Below, one piece after another: positions 1-8,819 of a stretch of 64,000 nucleotides of DNA (position 1 is its first letter; each line of letters starts with the position of its first letter). A program made the translations under genes and the position numbers. Where the stretch lies: NCBI GenBank assembly GCA_002084805.1, contig NBMC01000002.1:62001-126000 (forward strand), given 5' to 3'. The notes beneath the pieces are model-generated. The model had not been told where the DNA came from and did no database searches. It saw nothing but the letters and a program-made list of their open reading frames with translations. This DNA comes from Spirochaetaceae bacterium 4572_59 (lineage in GTDB: Bacteria; Spirochaetota; Spirochaetia; DSM-2461).

Positions 1-1
1 G

Positions 2-214
2 ACTATCGATCATATTAAAGAACTGACCTACTATGACAAAAAAGCCGTTCACAACCTGAAATACTTCACATGGATCGAACAGCAGGGACGGGAACTGTCC
101 GAATTGAACGAACAGTGGTACGATCATGATAATTATTGGAACAGCACCATGGAACAGGCTGGAGAAATCGATGAAATCATCAGCGAATTCAATGAGATGA
201 TTGATAAAGCATAA
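2..214 (+). CDS. C-terminal end of a gene cut by the window edge (possibly PLP-dependent lyase)
   Basis: An open frame enters from the left edge and stops with TAA at 212-214, giving 70 residues. The piece is hydrophilic and contains FTWIEQQGRELSELNEQW and an acidic helical tail. It lies 21 bases before ygfK in the same direction, so it is probably in the same operon. The tail resembles, from memory, the C-terminus of pyridoxal-phosphate-dependent cysteine-synthase-like proteins found next to ygeW/ygfK clusters. It does not resemble the C-terminus of E. coli YgeX. The catalytic part is outside the window, so the product name is a guess. Confidence 0.4.
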   Translation, partial: TIDHIKELTYYDKKAVHNLKYFTWIEQQGRELSELNEQWYDHDNYWNSTMEQAGEIDEIISEFNEMIDKA

Positions 215-235
215 TTTAATAAGAGGAAGAAATTT

Positions 236-3200
236 ATGAGCGATTTAATGAGGTCAGTCTCCTTTAAGGAACTGGTAAAAAGAATCTTCTCGGAATACAA
301 CAAAGATAAAACAATCTTCAGTTTTTCCCCTTCCCTGAATGGGCCTGTAAAGGTCCCTCACGGGGAGATGAAGCTTTTTGGAGAGAGCGCAGCCTCGCCT
401 GTCGGTCCGGCGGCAGGCCCCCATACACAGCTTGCTCAGAACATTATAAGCTCCTGGCTAGCAGGAGCCAGATTCTTTGAACTGAAAACCGTACAGATAA
501 TGGATACGCTGGAAATTGAAAAACCCTGTATCGACGCTGAAGATGAAGGGTTTAACACAGAGTGGTCCACGGAATATACCCTGGATAAAGCCTATGATGA
601 ATATCTGAAGGGCTGGTTTCTCTGTCATATATTGGAAGTGCTTTTCGAAGATCATACGGAAAAACAGTTTATCTTCAATATGAGTATCGGTTATGATCTG
701 GAGGGGATCAAGAATCCCCGTATGAACGAATTTATAATGCGTCTTGTGGACAGCTCCGGAGAAAAGAACTTTTCTCTCTACCGAGATGAACTACGTAAAT
801 TGGCGGATGATCCGGATTTCCTCAAGGGTACAGGTCTGGAAGACAAAAAGGGGAGACTTACTGCTCTTGCCGATAGAATCTCCCCCAGAATCTGCCGTTC
901 AGTGACTCTGAGTACCATGCACGGCTGTCCTCCTGATGAGATCGAAAAAATTGCCGAATATCTACTGCGTGAAAAAAAGCTTAATACCTTTGTCAAACTG
1001 AATCCCACCCTTTTAACCTTTCAGGGTGTAAGGTCCACACTGGATAAGCTGGGATTCGATTATGTAGGATTAAAACAGGAAAGTTTTGATCACGACCTGC
1101 AGTATCCCGATGCAGTGAGCATGCTTAAAAGATTAAGAAAACTTGCAGCTGGGGAAAACCTGACCTTCGGTGTAAAACTGACCAATACTCTGGGATCGGT
1201 CAATAACAAAGGCAATCTTCCCGGAGAAGAAATGTATATGTCCGGGAGAGCCCTCTTCCCCATATCAGTTCAGCTGGCTCTGAAGCTGAGCAGGGAGTTT
1301 GAAGGCAGCCTGCCTATCTCTTTTTCCGGTGGGGCAAGCAGTCTGAATATGGAAGACCTTCTAAATACGGGAATTAGACCTGTCACAATGGCAACTGATA
1401 TGCTCAAACCTGGTGGCTACGGCCGAATGGCTCGGGCTGTTGAAAAAAGTTATACCGTCAAAACCTGGAACAGGGATGGCATTGATATTAAAGCTCTGGA
1501 GAGACTGGTCGAAAAAGCACTCATTTCTCCCGAGTATACCAAGGATTGGCGTGGGACTGATTCTATCAGCACAGAAGAGCCTCTGCCGCTCTACGACTGT
1601 GCGATAGCGCCCTGTAAAACCGCCTGTGCCATTCATCAGGATATTCCTGAATACATCAGACTTGTAGGGCAGGGCCGCTATGGAGAAGCTCTTGATGTAA
1701 TATACAACAAGAACCCCCTGCCCTTTATCACCGGATGGATTTGTGATCACAAATGTCAGTACAACTGTACCCGTCTAGATTATGATGGCAGCGTTAAGAT
1801 TCGGGATATGAAGAAAATCGCTGCCCGTCAAGGCTGGAGCGAATATATCAAAGCTTTCAAGAAACCTGCCGAAGGTACAGGAGCCAAAGTGGCTGTTATC
1901 GGTGCGGGACCTGCCGGATTGGCAGCAGCATACTTTCTAAGACGGGGCGGAGCTTCCGTTTCTGTTTTTGAAAAAGAAGACAGCCCCGGCGGTGTTATCA
2001 GCCATATTCTTCCTTCCTTCAGAATGCCTATGGAAGAGATTGATAAGGATCTGGAATTTATCAAGGCTCATGGTGTAGATTTCCACTTCAGTCAGAAAAA
2101 TATTACCATTGACGAACTAAAGGCTCAGGGATTTGAAAAGATAATCATCGGTATCGGAGCAGAAAAAGACAATAAACTGAAACTAGATGGTGGTAATGTC
2201 ATAACATCCCTGGACTTTCTGAGCAGTTTCCGCAGTAAAGCGGAAGAAACTGAAATTGGAAAATACGTGGCTGTTGTGGGAGGCGGAAATACCGCTATGG
2301 ACAGTGCCCGCTCCGCCAAAAGGCTCCCCGGAGTTAAGGAAGTACGGGTTTTCTACAGAAGAACCCTGACAGAAATGCCCGCCGACAGAGAAGAATATTA
2401 TGATGCCATGGAAGAGGGAATCAGTTTCCACTTCCTGCGGAATCCTGCGGAATTTACAGCTGACGGAAAGATAAACTGCACTGTTATGACTTTAGGGGAA
2501 GCGGATGCCTCCGGCCGCCGCAGACCTGTTGCCACAGAAGAGATAGAAAGCTTTCCGGTGGATACTCTGATTACCGCGATAGGTGAAACAGTTGATAATG
2601 ACGCCCTGAAGGCCATAGGGCTGCCCGTACCGGGCCGCTATGTGAAAGTAAACAAAAAAACCAACGAAACTGAAATTCCCGGAGTCTACCTTTGTGGTGA
2701 TGCGCTTACAGGACCTCTCTCCATCGTAGGCGCCATGGCCGGTGCCCGAAAATCGGTTGACCATATCCTCAGCCAGAGGGAAGTTGTTCTGACACAGCTG
2801 ATAGCGGAACCCCTCTCTGCCGAAGAGACGGATGATCTGCGTACCCGCAAGAGTGTAATACTGGATTCAGGAGATAATCAGGATAAGGATTTTGCCGCAT
2901 GGGCTGAAAAAGAAGCATCCCGCTGTCTGCAATGTGATGTTATCTGTAATAAGTGTGTAGATGTCTGTCCCAACCGGGCCAATGTATCTATCCGGACAGA
3001 AAAAAAAGAATTCAGCCAGGAAACTCAGATTCTTCATATTGATGCTTATTGTAATGAGTGCGGCAACTGTGCTCAGTTCTGTCCATGGGATGGACGTCCC
3101 TATAAGGATAAACTTACAGTTTTCAGTCTGAAAGAGGATTTTGAAAACAGTAATAACAACGGCTTTTTTGTTGAGGGAGAGTCTGTCAGACTCCGTCTGA

Positions 3201-3343
3201 AAGGAATTATCCTCAATCTGACATGGAGCCACGGAGAACTGACAGGACCGATTCCTGCAGGAACAGAAGGCAGAAAAACTGCAGCTCTTATTCGAACAGT
3301 CTTGAAAGAATACCCCTGGTATACACGCCAGGTGGAAAAGTAG
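236..3343 (+). CDS. ygfK: YgfK-type iron-sulfur flavoprotein oxidoreductase (putative selenate reductase subunit family)
   Basis: This 1035-residue protein has about the length of E. coli YgfK. Residues 1 to about 430 form a barrel-like region with CRSVTLSTMHGCPPDE, reminiscent of dihydropyrimidine dehydrogenase. Two cysteine clusters follow (CAIAPCKTAC near 453 and CDHKCQYNC near 502), as in the Fer4_20 domain. An NAD(P)/FAD module has GAGPAGLAAAYF near 555 and GGGNTAMDSA near 681. The C-terminus has two ferredoxin-like clusters (CLQCDVICNKCVDVCP near 899 and CNECGNCAQFCP near 939). The family is known from the selenium- and molybdenum-linked purine catabolic cluster, recently tied to anaerobic uric acid breakdown. 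It probably passes electrons from NAD(P)H. The start follows AAGAGGAAG. ssnA follows after 13 bases. The exact reaction is unproven. Confidence 0.9.
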   Translation: MSDLMRSVSFKELVKRIFSEYNKDKTIFSFSPSLNGPVKVPHGEMKLFGESAASPVGPAAGPHTQLAQNIISSWLAGARFFELKTVQIMDTLEIEKPCIDAEDEGFNTEWSTEYTLDKAYDEYLKGWFLCHILEVLFEDHTEKQFIFNMSIGYDLEGIKNPRMNEFIMRLVDSSGEKNFSLYRDELRKLADDPDFLKGTGLEDKKGRLTALADRISPRICRSVTLSTMHGCPPDEIEKIAEYLLREKKLNTFVKLNPTLLTFQGVRSTLDKLGFDYVGLKQESFDHDLQYPDAVSMLKRLRKLAAGENLTFGVKLTNTLGSVNNKGNLPGEEMYMSGRALFPISVQLALKLSREFEGSLPISFSGGASSLNMEDLLNTGIRPVTMATDMLKPGGYGRMARAVEKSYTVKTWNRDGIDIKALERLVEKALISPEYTKDWRGTDSISTEEPLPLYDCAIAPCKTACAIHQDIPEYIRLVGQGRYGEALDVIYNKNPLPFITGWICDHKCQYNCTRLDYDGSVKIRDMKKIAARQGWSEYIKAFKKPAEGTGAKVAVIGAGPAGLAAAYFLRRGGASVSVFEKEDSPGGVISHILPSFRMPMEEIDKDLEFIKAHGVDFHFSQKNITIDELKAQGFEKIIIGIGAEKDNKLKLDGGNVITSLDFLSSFRSKAEETEIGKYVAVVGGGNTAMDSARSAKRLPGVKEVRVFYRRTLTEMPADREEYYDAMEEGISFHFLRNPAEFTADGKINCTVMTLGEADASGRRRPVATEEIESFPVDTLITAIGETVDNDALKAIGLPVPGRYVKVNKKTNETEIPGVYLCGDALTGPLSIVGAMAGARKSVDHILSQREVVLTQLIAEPLSAEETDDLRTRKSVILDSGDNQDKDFAAWAEKEASRCLQCDVICNKCVDVCPNRANVSIRTEKKEFSQETQILHIDAYCNECGNCAQFCPWDGRPYKDKLTVFSLKEDFENSNNNGFFVEGESVRLRLKGIILNLTWSHGELTGPIPAGTEGRKTAALIRTVLKEYPWYTRQVEK

Positions 3344-3356
3344 GAAGGAGGAATCC

Positions 3357-4685
3357 ATGCTGATATTAAAGAATGCCACTGTGGTGAACTTTCAGCCCCC
3401 GGAAGTACATTCAGGCTGGGATGTTGTTATAGACAAAAATTTGATTGTAGCTGCCGGTCCAGGTGCTGCAGATGGAATGAACGCTGATGAACTGTGGGAC
3501 TTAAAGGGTGCGATCGTACACCCCGGACTTGTATGCAGTCATAACCACTTCTACTCTGGTCTTTCCAGAGGAGTTCTGGCAAATATCAATCCATCACCGG
3601 ATTTTATCTCTACCTTGAAGAATCTCTGGTGGCGGCTGGACCGTGCGTTGGACAAGGACAGCCTGAAAAGCAGCGGACTGATCTGCTGCCTGGATGCTAT
3701 CCGTAACGGCTCGACCTCAGTGATCGACCATCATGCATCTCCGTCCTTTATTGATGGCTCTCTTTCTGTTTTGAAAGAGACCTTTGAACAAACAGGCCTG
3801 CGCGGGATGACCTGTTTTGAAACAAGCGACAGGAACAGCATTGAAGAGATGGAATCGGGAATTGCAGAAAACATCCGCTTTGCCCGTGAAATAGACGGAG
3901 AAAAGAGCAAGGGAAGCTGGTCAGGCCTGATGGAAGCTCATATTGGCGGTCATGCTCCTTTCACCATACCCGATCGGGGACTGAAACAACTGGCCGAAGC
4001 GGTAGAAAAGACCGGCCGCGGATTGCATATTCATGCAGCAGAAGACAAGTACGATGCCTCATGGTCCCATCATTTTTATGATAAGGACTTGATTGAAAGA
4101 CTGGATGATTTTGGCCTGATGAACAGTAAAACCCTTATTGCCCACGGCCTCTTTCTTTCCGAAAAAGACCGTCAGATTATGAATGAAAGAAACAGCTTTC
4201 TGGTTGTTAACTTCCGTTCCAACATGAACAACAATGTGGGAGTTCAGAATCATCTGACAGATTTGAAAAATGTTGCCCTTGGAACCGACGGTATCGGAAG
4301 CGATATGTGGGAAGAGTTCAAGTTCGCCTTTTTCAAAAACAGAGATGCAGGCGGGTCTCTCTGGCCGGGAGATTTTCTGCAGTTCCTGCACAATGGAAAT
4401 ACCCTTCTAGAACGTAACTTTGATGATAAGTTCGGTCGTATAGAGAAAGGTTACAAAGCGGATCTTGTCGTTTCAGACTATACTGCCCCGACCCCTCTGA
4501 AGGCTGAAAATATTGCCGGCCATATGGCATTCGGTCAGAGTTCAAACTCCGTCCGCTCTGTTGTCATCAATGGAAAGGTTGTTCTGAAAGACAGGGAATT
4601 CACTTTTGACACAACAGATATCTATGAAGAAGCCAGAGAACAGGCCTCCAGAATATGGGAGCGTATGGATAAACTGGACGACTGA
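3357..4685 (+). CDS. ssnA: SsnA-type metal-dependent aminohydrolase
   Basis: This 442-residue member of the amidohydrolase superfamily matches the usual SsnA length. Metal-site motifs are visible: SHNHFYSGL near residue 60, LHIHAAEDKYD near 225, LIAHGLFLS and GTDGIGSDMW. The family is related to guanine and chlorohydrolase deaminases and is genetically linked to ygfK. It probably hydrolyses a purine-derived amine or amidine in the cytoplasm. The ATG follows a strong AGGAAGGAGG box. It sits between ygfK and ygeY in one apparent operon. No damage to the active-site motifs is seen. The substrate is inferred only from the neighbourhood. Confidence 0.9.
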   Translation: MLILKNATVVNFQPPEVHSGWDVVIDKNLIVAAGPGAADGMNADELWDLKGAIVHPGLVCSHNHFYSGLSRGVLANINPSPDFISTLKNLWWRLDRALDKDSLKSSGLICCLDAIRNGSTSVIDHHASPSFIDGSLSVLKETFEQTGLRGMTCFETSDRNSIEEMESGIAENIRFAREIDGEKSKGSWSGLMEAHIGGHAPFTIPDRGLKQLAEAVEKTGRGLHIHAAEDKYDASWSHHFYDKDLIERLDDFGLMNSKTLIAHGLFLSEKDRQIMNERNSFLVVNFRSNMNNNVGVQNHLTDLKNVALGTDGIGSDMWEEFKFAFFKNRDAGGSLWPGDFLQFLHNGNTLLERNFDDKFGRIEKGYKADLVVSDYTAPTPLKAENIAGHMAFGQSSNSVRSVVINGKVVLKDREFTFDTTDIYEEAREQASRIWERMDKLDD

Positions 4686-4762
4686 ATAGAAGAAGTTCAA
4701 TTAGCTTAAAAATTATACAGGCTGACCGCTTAACGGTTTGCCTGATGCAAGGAGTAAACATT

Positions 4763-5968
4763 ATGTCCATAGAGAAACAGGTTATTGAAAAAGCGGCTGA
4801 ATACAAAGAGTATTCAGCAAAAATTTTATCAGAAATGATAAAGATCCCCTCTTTTAGCGGAGAAGAAGAGAATGTCTGCCGGAAAATCGTAGAACTCTGC
4901 GAAGAAGCCGGCTTTGACGAAGTACGCATCGATGGTCTTGGAAGCGTTGTTGCCCGTATAGGTAACGGCCCCAAAAAGATTGCCTTTGATGCCCATATTG
5001 ATACGGTAACCGTCGGAAATCCCGATAACTGGGAAAAAGATCCCTTTTCCGGAGAAATAGACGACACATATGTATGGGGACGGGGGACATCGGATCAGGA
5101 AGGCGGAGCCGCCTCTATGATTACAGCCGGTAGAATCCTGAAAGATCTGGGTTATGATGGAGAATACTCCGTCTATTTCACTTTTACCGTTATGGAAGAA
5201 GACTGTGATGGTATGTGCTGGAAGTACCTGATTGAAGAAGAAAAACTGGTTCCTGATTTTGCCGTTTCCACAGAACCCACCAGCTGTCAGCTTTATAGAG
5301 GACACAGGGGAAGAATGGAAATGGTTGTAAAAATCAAGGGGATTTCCAGCCACGGATCAGCCCCTGAAAGAGGAGAAAGTGCAGCGTATAAAGCTTCCAA
5401 AGCGGCTCTGGCCATGGAAAAACTGAATGCCGATCTGCAGCCTGATGATGATAAATTCCTTGGAAAAGGAACCATTGTCGTTTCAGAAATGAAAGTAAGC
5501 GGTCCTTCCCAGTGTGCTGTTCCCGATGAGGCTATGCTCTATCTTGACCGCCGTCTGACCTGGGGTGAAGATGCCGATCTGGCAATCGGACAGGTAAAAA
5601 AATACATCACTGAAGCTCTTGGTGAAGAACCAGAATCTGTAACCATGCCGGACTATGAAAAAAGAGGCTGGAAAAATACCGATTACTCTCAGGAACTCTA
5701 CTTCCCCACATGGAAAATTGACAGAGATCATAGCCTGGTAGAAAGTGGAGTAGAAGCCTTTAAGGATCTTTTCAACAAAGAACCTGTGGTAGACAAGTGG
5801 ACCTTCTCCACCAATGGTGTTGCTATCTGCGGCCGCCACAAAATCCCCATGATCGGATTCGGTCCCGGAGATGAGAAAGAGGCTCATGCACCCAATGAAA
5901 AGTGCCGGGTGAAAGATCTGGAAATCTGCAGCGCTTTTTATGCCATGCTGCCCTACAAACTGAAATAA
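4763..5968 (+). CDS. ygeY: YgeY family selenium-metabolism-linked M20 hydrolase
   Basis: The protein is 401 residues, a normal YgeY length, and belongs to the M20 peptidase/deacylase family. Zinc-binding motifs are DAHIDTV near residue 76, WGRGTSDQEGGAA, VMEEDCDG and HAPNEKCR near the C-terminus. An in-frame ATG at 4745 lies before the SD sequence AAGGAG (4749-4754), so the ATG at 4763 is the start. The family hydrolyses amide-like carbamoyl or ureido intermediates in the purine pathway; the substrate here is inferred. It is the last gene of the ygfK-ssnA-ygeY group and is followed by a strong terminator. Confidence 0.9.
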   Translation: MSIEKQVIEKAAEYKEYSAKILSEMIKIPSFSGEEENVCRKIVELCEEAGFDEVRIDGLGSVVARIGNGPKKIAFDAHIDTVTVGNPDNWEKDPFSGEIDDTYVWGRGTSDQEGGAASMITAGRILKDLGYDGEYSVYFTFTVMEEDCDGMCWKYLIEEEKLVPDFAVSTEPTSCQLYRGHRGRMEMVVKIKGISSHGSAPERGESAAYKASKAALAMEKLNADLQPDDDKFLGKGTIVVSEMKVSGPSQCAVPDEAMLYLDRRLTWGEDADLAIGQVKKYITEALGEEPESVTMPDYEKRGWKNTDYSQELYFPTWKIDRDHSLVESGVEAFKDLFNKEPVVDKWTFSTNGVAICGRHKIPMIGFGPGDEKEAHAPNEKCRVKDLEICSAFYAMLPYKLK

Positions 5969-5987
5969 TTTTATCTATTAATAAAAG

Positions 5988-6021
5988 AGGCTGCTCCAGA
6001 TATGGAACAGCCTTTTTTTTT
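5988..6021 (+). terminator. intrinsic terminator after ygeY
   Basis: Arms AGGCTGCTCCA and TGGAACAGCCT pair with one G-U around a GATA loop and are followed by eight T. It closes the ygfK-ssnA-ygeY operon. Confidence 0.9.
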
Positions 6022-6075
6022 GACTTTTCAAGCAAGCCCCTTATAATTAAGATTTTATACCCACTGAAGATTAAT

Positions 6076-6109
6076 TTACATACCTGAAGTCACTTATTCA
6101 GGCATGTAA
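6076..6109. repeat. inverted repeat in the ygeY-lacI gap
   Basis: Thirteen-base arms at 6076-6088 and 6097-6109 pair with one mismatch around an 8-base loop. No T-run follows. It could be an operator or an RNA hairpin. The surrounding 6022-6304 stretch is AT-rich and otherwise holds only the lacI control region. Confidence 0.5.
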
Positions 6110-6120
6110 TTACTCTGAAA

Positions 6121-6134
6121 TGAAAGTCCTTTCG
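6121..6134. promoter_or_regulatory. possible secondary LacI-family operator
   Basis: TGAAAGTCCTTTCG shares 12 of 14 bases with the core of the perfect palindrome at 6263-6280, about 144 bp away. Two sites at this distance could allow looping. This is inference. Confidence 0.35.
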
Positions 6135-6227
6135 CTAAAAGTAAAGAAATCTCTGTTTATAATGTCATTGTCTTATAAGTGTAATAATGTGATTATGAAT
6201 TAAATTGATACCTATTAAACATTTTAT

Positions 6228-6257
6228 TTGACATATTTATGAATTCAGGTTTAATAT
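6228..6257 (+). promoter_or_regulatory. sigma-70-like promoter of the lacI gene
   Basis: TTGACA at 6228-6233 is followed after 18 bases by TAATAT at 6252-6257. The expected start of transcription falls at the edge of the palindromic operator at 6263-6280, consistent with autorepression. Confidence 0.6.
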
Positions 6258-6262
6258 ATCTT

Positions 6263-6280
6263 TATGAAAGTACTTTCATA
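6263..6280. promoter_or_regulatory. LacI-family operator, perfect 18-bp palindrome
   Basis: TATGAAAGTACTTTCATA is identical to its reverse complement. It has the TGAAAG-NN-CTTTCA form typical of LacI/GalR operators and lies just downstream of a promoter and 25 bases before the lacI start. Confidence 0.75.
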
Positions 6281-6304
6281 TTACTTTCAATAAGGATAAA
6301 AAAT

Positions 6305-7318
6305 ATGAATAAGCAGCGGGAGATCCGCTCCACCATATATGATGTAGCCTCAAAAGCGGGAGTCAGCATTACCACCGTATCCCGCTATATCAATAATCCG
6401 GATAGTGTAAAAAACAGCACCGGAGAAAAAATCGCAAAGACCATGGATCAACTCGATTACACCCCCCAGGGAAATGCGGGAAGCCGGGCCAACCGTTCCG
6501 TCGGTAGAGTTGGTGTTCTGACCCCTTTTTTCCCGGCTCCCTCCTATGTGGAGCGTCTGGAAGGAATTATTCATCCTCTCCGTCAGAATAATTACGAAGT
6601 CATTATTTATACCATAGAGGGCGTTGATCAGCTGGATGAGTATCTAACCTCGGTTCCTTTTACCAGAAGAATCGACGGCTTGATTCTGATGTCAGTAAAA
6701 CTATCGGATGAACAGCACCGGACACTGAAAGCGTCCGGACTAAGTGTTGTAATGGTAGAATCGGATGATGAAAACTATTCCAGGGTCTTGGCTGACGATT
6801 ACAGAGGCGGTCAGATGGCTGCTGAATTATTTCTGAAAAAGGATTACTTTCCCTGTGCCTACATGGGAGACCTAAACTACGACCTGCCTTATAGCTTTCA
6901 ACCTTCAGAGTCTCGATTCAAAGGATTCCGCGACAAGCTTTTTGGTGGAAAAAAAGAAATTAAAAAAACAATGATTCTAAAGTCAGGTACTGCAGTAGAT
7001 GATGCTTTAACTGTGTTTAGTAATTTTCTGGATAAAAATAAATGTCCCCGGGCAATTTTTGCCATGTCTGACGTTCAGGCAATCGGCATAATAAAAGCTG
7101 CCAGAGAGAGAGAGATCAAGATCCCTGAAGAACTGGCAGTTATAGGTTTTGATGATATTGAAGGTGCGAATTGGATGGAACTATCCACCATCTCTCAGCA
7201 CCTGAAAGATTCAGGAAGAATTGCTGCCGGACTACTGCTGGAACTTATGAATGGCGAAGGAAAGGCCATTCAAAAAACAAACTTGCAGGTAAGCCTTATT
7301 GAAAGGGCTACCACTTAA
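6305..7318 (+). CDS. LacI/GalR family transcriptional regulator of sugar uptake
   Basis: This is a 337-residue repressor. The N-terminal helix-turn-helix is STIYDVASKAGVSITTVSRY, with a hinge helix around residues 50-60. It is followed by a periplasmic-binding-protein-like sugar-sensing domain containing VIGFDDIEGANWMELSTISQ. An upstream ATG at 6239 would put the protein start on top of the promoter and operator. The ATG at 6305 follows AAGGAT and starts just before the HTH, so it is chosen. The next gene, 45 bases on, is a sugar-binding lipoprotein, so regulation of that transporter is likely. The perfect operator upstream suggests autoregulation. The inducer is unknown. Confidence 0.9.
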   Translation: MNKQREIRSTIYDVASKAGVSITTVSRYINNPDSVKNSTGEKIAKTMDQLDYTPQGNAGSRANRSVGRVGVLTPFFPAPSYVERLEGIIHPLRQNNYEVIIYTIEGVDQLDEYLTSVPFTRRIDGLILMSVKLSDEQHRTLKASGLSVVMVESDDENYSRVLADDYRGGQMAAELFLKKDYFPCAYMGDLNYDLPYSFQPSESRFKGFRDKLFGGKKEIKKTMILKSGTAVDDALTVFSNFLDKNKCPRAIFAMSDVQAIGIIKAAREREIKIPEELAVIGFDDIEGANWMELSTISQHLKDSGRIAAGLLLELMNGEGKAIQKTNLQVSLIERATT

Positions 7319-7363
7319 TTTTGGTATCCTCGGTCCTATGACCGTTATGGAAAGGAGTTATAT

Positions 7364-8695
7364 ATGAAGAAATTACTTGTAGTTGCTATTCCTCTACTAC
7401 TGATTGGTACATTTGTATTTACCGGCTGTAGCAAAAAAGAAGAAGCAGTAACAGAAAAAGCCACACCCGCTGCTGATGATCCTTACGCTGAAGTAAGAGG
7501 GACAGTTGTAACAATGGCCGGCCCCTTTGTGGATAGTGATGCCGTCAAATTCGAAGAAGCCGTCAAACACTTCGAAGAGATGACAGGAATTGACATTCAG
7601 TATGAGGGATCCAAAGAATTCGAAGCCTCCATCGGTATCAGCGTAGAAGGTGGAAATCCTCCCGATATTGCAGACTTCCCCCAACCCGGTCTTCTGAACA
7701 ATTTTGTTAAGAAAGGCTATGTGGTGAATCTGAACGATGTTTTGGATATGGAAAAGGTTAATGCCAACTATATTCAGAGCTGGCTTGATATGGCTACAAT
7801 GGACTCTCCCGATGGTGCTATCATGGCTGGAATATGGGGCCGTGTAAACGGAAAATCCCTTGTATGGTACAACAAAAAAGAATTTGATGCGGCCGGTTAT
7901 GAAGTTCCCGAAACATGGGAAGAACTGCTAACTCTGCAGAAAACAATCTTGTCTGATGGTGATAGCCCCTGGGCTGTAGGTATTGAATCCGGTGCCGCAA
8001 CAGGTTGGGCCGCAACAGACTGGGTAGAAGAGATGATGCTTAGAACAACCAGCCTGGAGAACTATGACAGATGGGTTGCGGGTGAACTGAAGTTTGACTC
8101 TCCCGAAGTCAGAGTTGCCATAAAAGCTATGACTGATATCTGGTTCCCTAAAGGAATGGTATATGGTGGAAGAAAAGGTATCGCTACAACCAGCTTTGGA
8201 GATGCTCCCAAGGTTATGTTTGAAAATCCCCCCAAAGCATGGTTACACAAACAGGGAAACTTTATTACAACATTCTTCCCGGATAACCTGAAAGCAGGAA
8301 TCGATTACGATTTCTTTTATCTTCCCAGTGTAGATCCTTCTCTTGGAAAACCTGTTCTGGTTGCAGGAGATATTTATGCCATGTTTAACGACAGGCCAGA
8401 GGTTAGGATGGTCATGCAGTATTTCGCTACAGGCGCTTCCATAGAAGGCTGGGTTAAAGCTGGTGGTGCAATCTCTCCCCATAAAGATTCCCAACTGGAT
8501 TGGTACAGCAATGATGTAGATAAAAAGGTTGCTGAAATCATTCAGAATGCTACAAGTGTACGTTTTGACGGATCAGACCTGATGCCCGGACAAGTAGGAG
8601 CCGGATCATTCTGGAAAGAGATGACCGCTTATGTTTCCGGTGCCAAATCTCTTGATGAGTCACTGAAAGCTATCGATTCATCCTGGCCCCGATAA
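7364..8695 (+). CDS. sugar ABC transporter substrate-binding lipoprotein, AglE-like
   Basis: This 443-residue family 1 solute-binding protein has a lipoprotein signal peptide ending in FTGC, giving a lipidated Cys22. The mature part contains GGNPPDIADFPQPG and ETWEELLTL, typical of the alpha-glucoside-binding AglE group. The protein would be anchored in the periplasm and hand an oligosaccharide or glucoside to the two permeases downstream. The SD is AAGGAG. It follows the LacI gene closely. No ATPase gene is present, so a shared MsmX/UgpC-like ATPase elsewhere must serve it. The sugar specificity is inferred. Confidence 0.85.
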   Translation: MKKLLVVAIPLLLIGTFVFTGCSKKEEAVTEKATPAADDPYAEVRGTVVTMAGPFVDSDAVKFEEAVKHFEEMTGIDIQYEGSKEFEASIGISVEGGNPPDIADFPQPGLLNNFVKKGYVVNLNDVLDMEKVNANYIQSWLDMATMDSPDGAIMAGIWGRVNGKSLVWYNKKEFDAAGYEVPETWEELLTLQKTILSDGDSPWAVGIESGAATGWAATDWVEEMMLRTTSLENYDRWVAGELKFDSPEVRVAIKAMTDIWFPKGMVYGGRKGIATTSFGDAPKVMFENPPKAWLHKQGNFITTFFPDNLKAGIDYDFFYLPSVDPSLGKPVLVAGDIYAMFNDRPEVRMVMQYFATGASIEGWVKAGGAISPHKDSQLDWYSNDVDKKVAEIIQNATSVRFDGSDLMPGQVGAGSFWKEMTAYVSGAKSLDESLKAIDSSWPR

Positions 8696-8718
8696 TCCTT
8701 TTATCGTATAAAAAACAG

Positions 8719-8755
8719 ACCCGGAGGATATGTTAAAAATATCCTTCGGGTTTAT
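8719..8755 (+). terminator. hairpin between binding protein and permeases
   Basis: Arms ACCCGGAGGATAT and ATATCCTTCGGGT (one mismatch) surround a 7-base loop and are followed by a short T-rich stretch. Such hairpins usually give partial termination or stabilise the upstream message, keeping binding protein in excess over the permeases. Confidence 0.7.
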
Positions 8756-8819
8756 TTAAAAAGAAATGATACCACACGGGGCAGTGTCTCTCAGCCTCTA
8801 ATAGCACAGGGAGGTTCCT

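Noticed and set aside
236-5968. Selenocysteine codon in the selenium-linked genes
   Set aside because: ygfK, ssnA and ygeY read through without in-frame TGA. The selenium link belongs to other members of the pathway.
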